A model generated the notes under the pieces. The model searched no databases and was not told where the DNA came from. It was given only the letters and a program-made list of their open reading frames with translations. Source: an uncultured Lachnospiraceae bacterium (lineage in GTDB: Bacteria > Bacillota > Clostridia > Lachnospirales > Lachnospiraceae). From it: a DNA stretch of 23,518 bases. The DNA is taken from assembly GCA_910587295.1 (NCBI GenBank), contig CAJULP010000042.1, forward strand, positions 1 through 23,518. The letters are read 5' to 3'. Shown here in pieces: positions 23,455 to 23,518 of this stretch (positions are counted from its first letter, which is position 1; each line of letters begins with the position of its first letter). The translations under genes and the position numbers were made by a program.

Positions 23455-23518
23455 ATGGAACAAAGATATAATCGCTTTATTTTCTTGCAGAATTTTTATA
23501 AAAGTCAGGAGATGCCAT
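23455..23518 (+). CDS. Possible gene start, truncated by the window end, unknown function
   Basis: An ATG at 23455 opens a frame (MEQRYNRFIFLQNFYKSQEM...) that stays open to the window edge, 21 codons. There is no Shine-Dalgarno sequence, but the -10 element ends only 6 nt upstream, so the message would be leaderless. The visible residues do not identify a family. A start further right, beyond the window, is possible. Confidence 0.35.
   Translation, partial: MEQRYNRFIFLQNFYKSQEMP

Noticed and set aside
1..23518. CRISPR array, tRNA, rRNA or prophage genes
   Set aside because: No regularly spaced repeats, cloverleaf-like sequence, rRNA-like stretch or phage structural genes were seen on either strand.

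Overview
The window looks like a piece of a low-to-mid GC Clostridia chromosome, most likely a Lachnospiraceae-type gut anaerobe (inference). The grounds are strong AGGAGG-type ribosome binding sites, CUT1 permease pairs of the LplB/YtcP type without their own ATPase, a membrane-bound AraC-type regulator, a classical bacterial lipoprotein signal, and a Uma2-family gene. It reads as a carbohydrate-use region devoted to uronic-acid-containing or otherwise complex glycans, with almost every gene on the + strand.

Layout. (A) 1-4250: a broken substrate-binding-protein gene (only the C-terminal end, 122-291), an intercistronic stem-loop, two CUT1 permeases, and a 677-residue protein that looks like a six-hairpin glycosidase. 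(B) 4320-5961: gene debris. A short start-like fragment runs into a RecQ-type helicase that lacks its N-terminus and has an internal deletion with frameshift, followed by an apparently intact GNAT acetyltransferase and a terminator. (C) 6256-11171: a GH28-like protein and a very large heparinase II/III-like protein. (D) 11255-13561: a two-TM sensor/AraC regulator with its own terminator. (E) 13784-17373: a complete CUT1 transporter (permease, permease, lipoprotein binding protein) ending in a strong terminator. (F) 17468-22583: a second heparinase II/III-like protein, paralogous to the first, followed by an atypical GH31 enzyme. (G) 22659-23518: a Uma2-family nuclease-like gene on the - strand and, diverging from it, the start of a possible leaderless gene cut by the window edge.

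Working model (inference). The regulator at 11255 senses an external signal and activates the transporter at 13784-17373. The imported oligosaccharide is split in the cytoplasm by the GH28-like protein, the two heparinase II/III-like proteins and GH31, none of which has a signal peptide. The missing ATPase is presumably a shared MsmX-type protein encoded elsewhere. The transporter at 361-2180 may have been orphaned by loss of its binding protein.

The most notable points are the pair of large intracellular lyase-like paralogs flanking one regulator-transporter block, the divergent GH28 and GH31 active-site regions, the unassigned 677-residue toroid protein, and the decayed helicase mosaic. Strand, frames, motifs and hairpins were read directly from the sequence; family names come from motif recognition without database searches.
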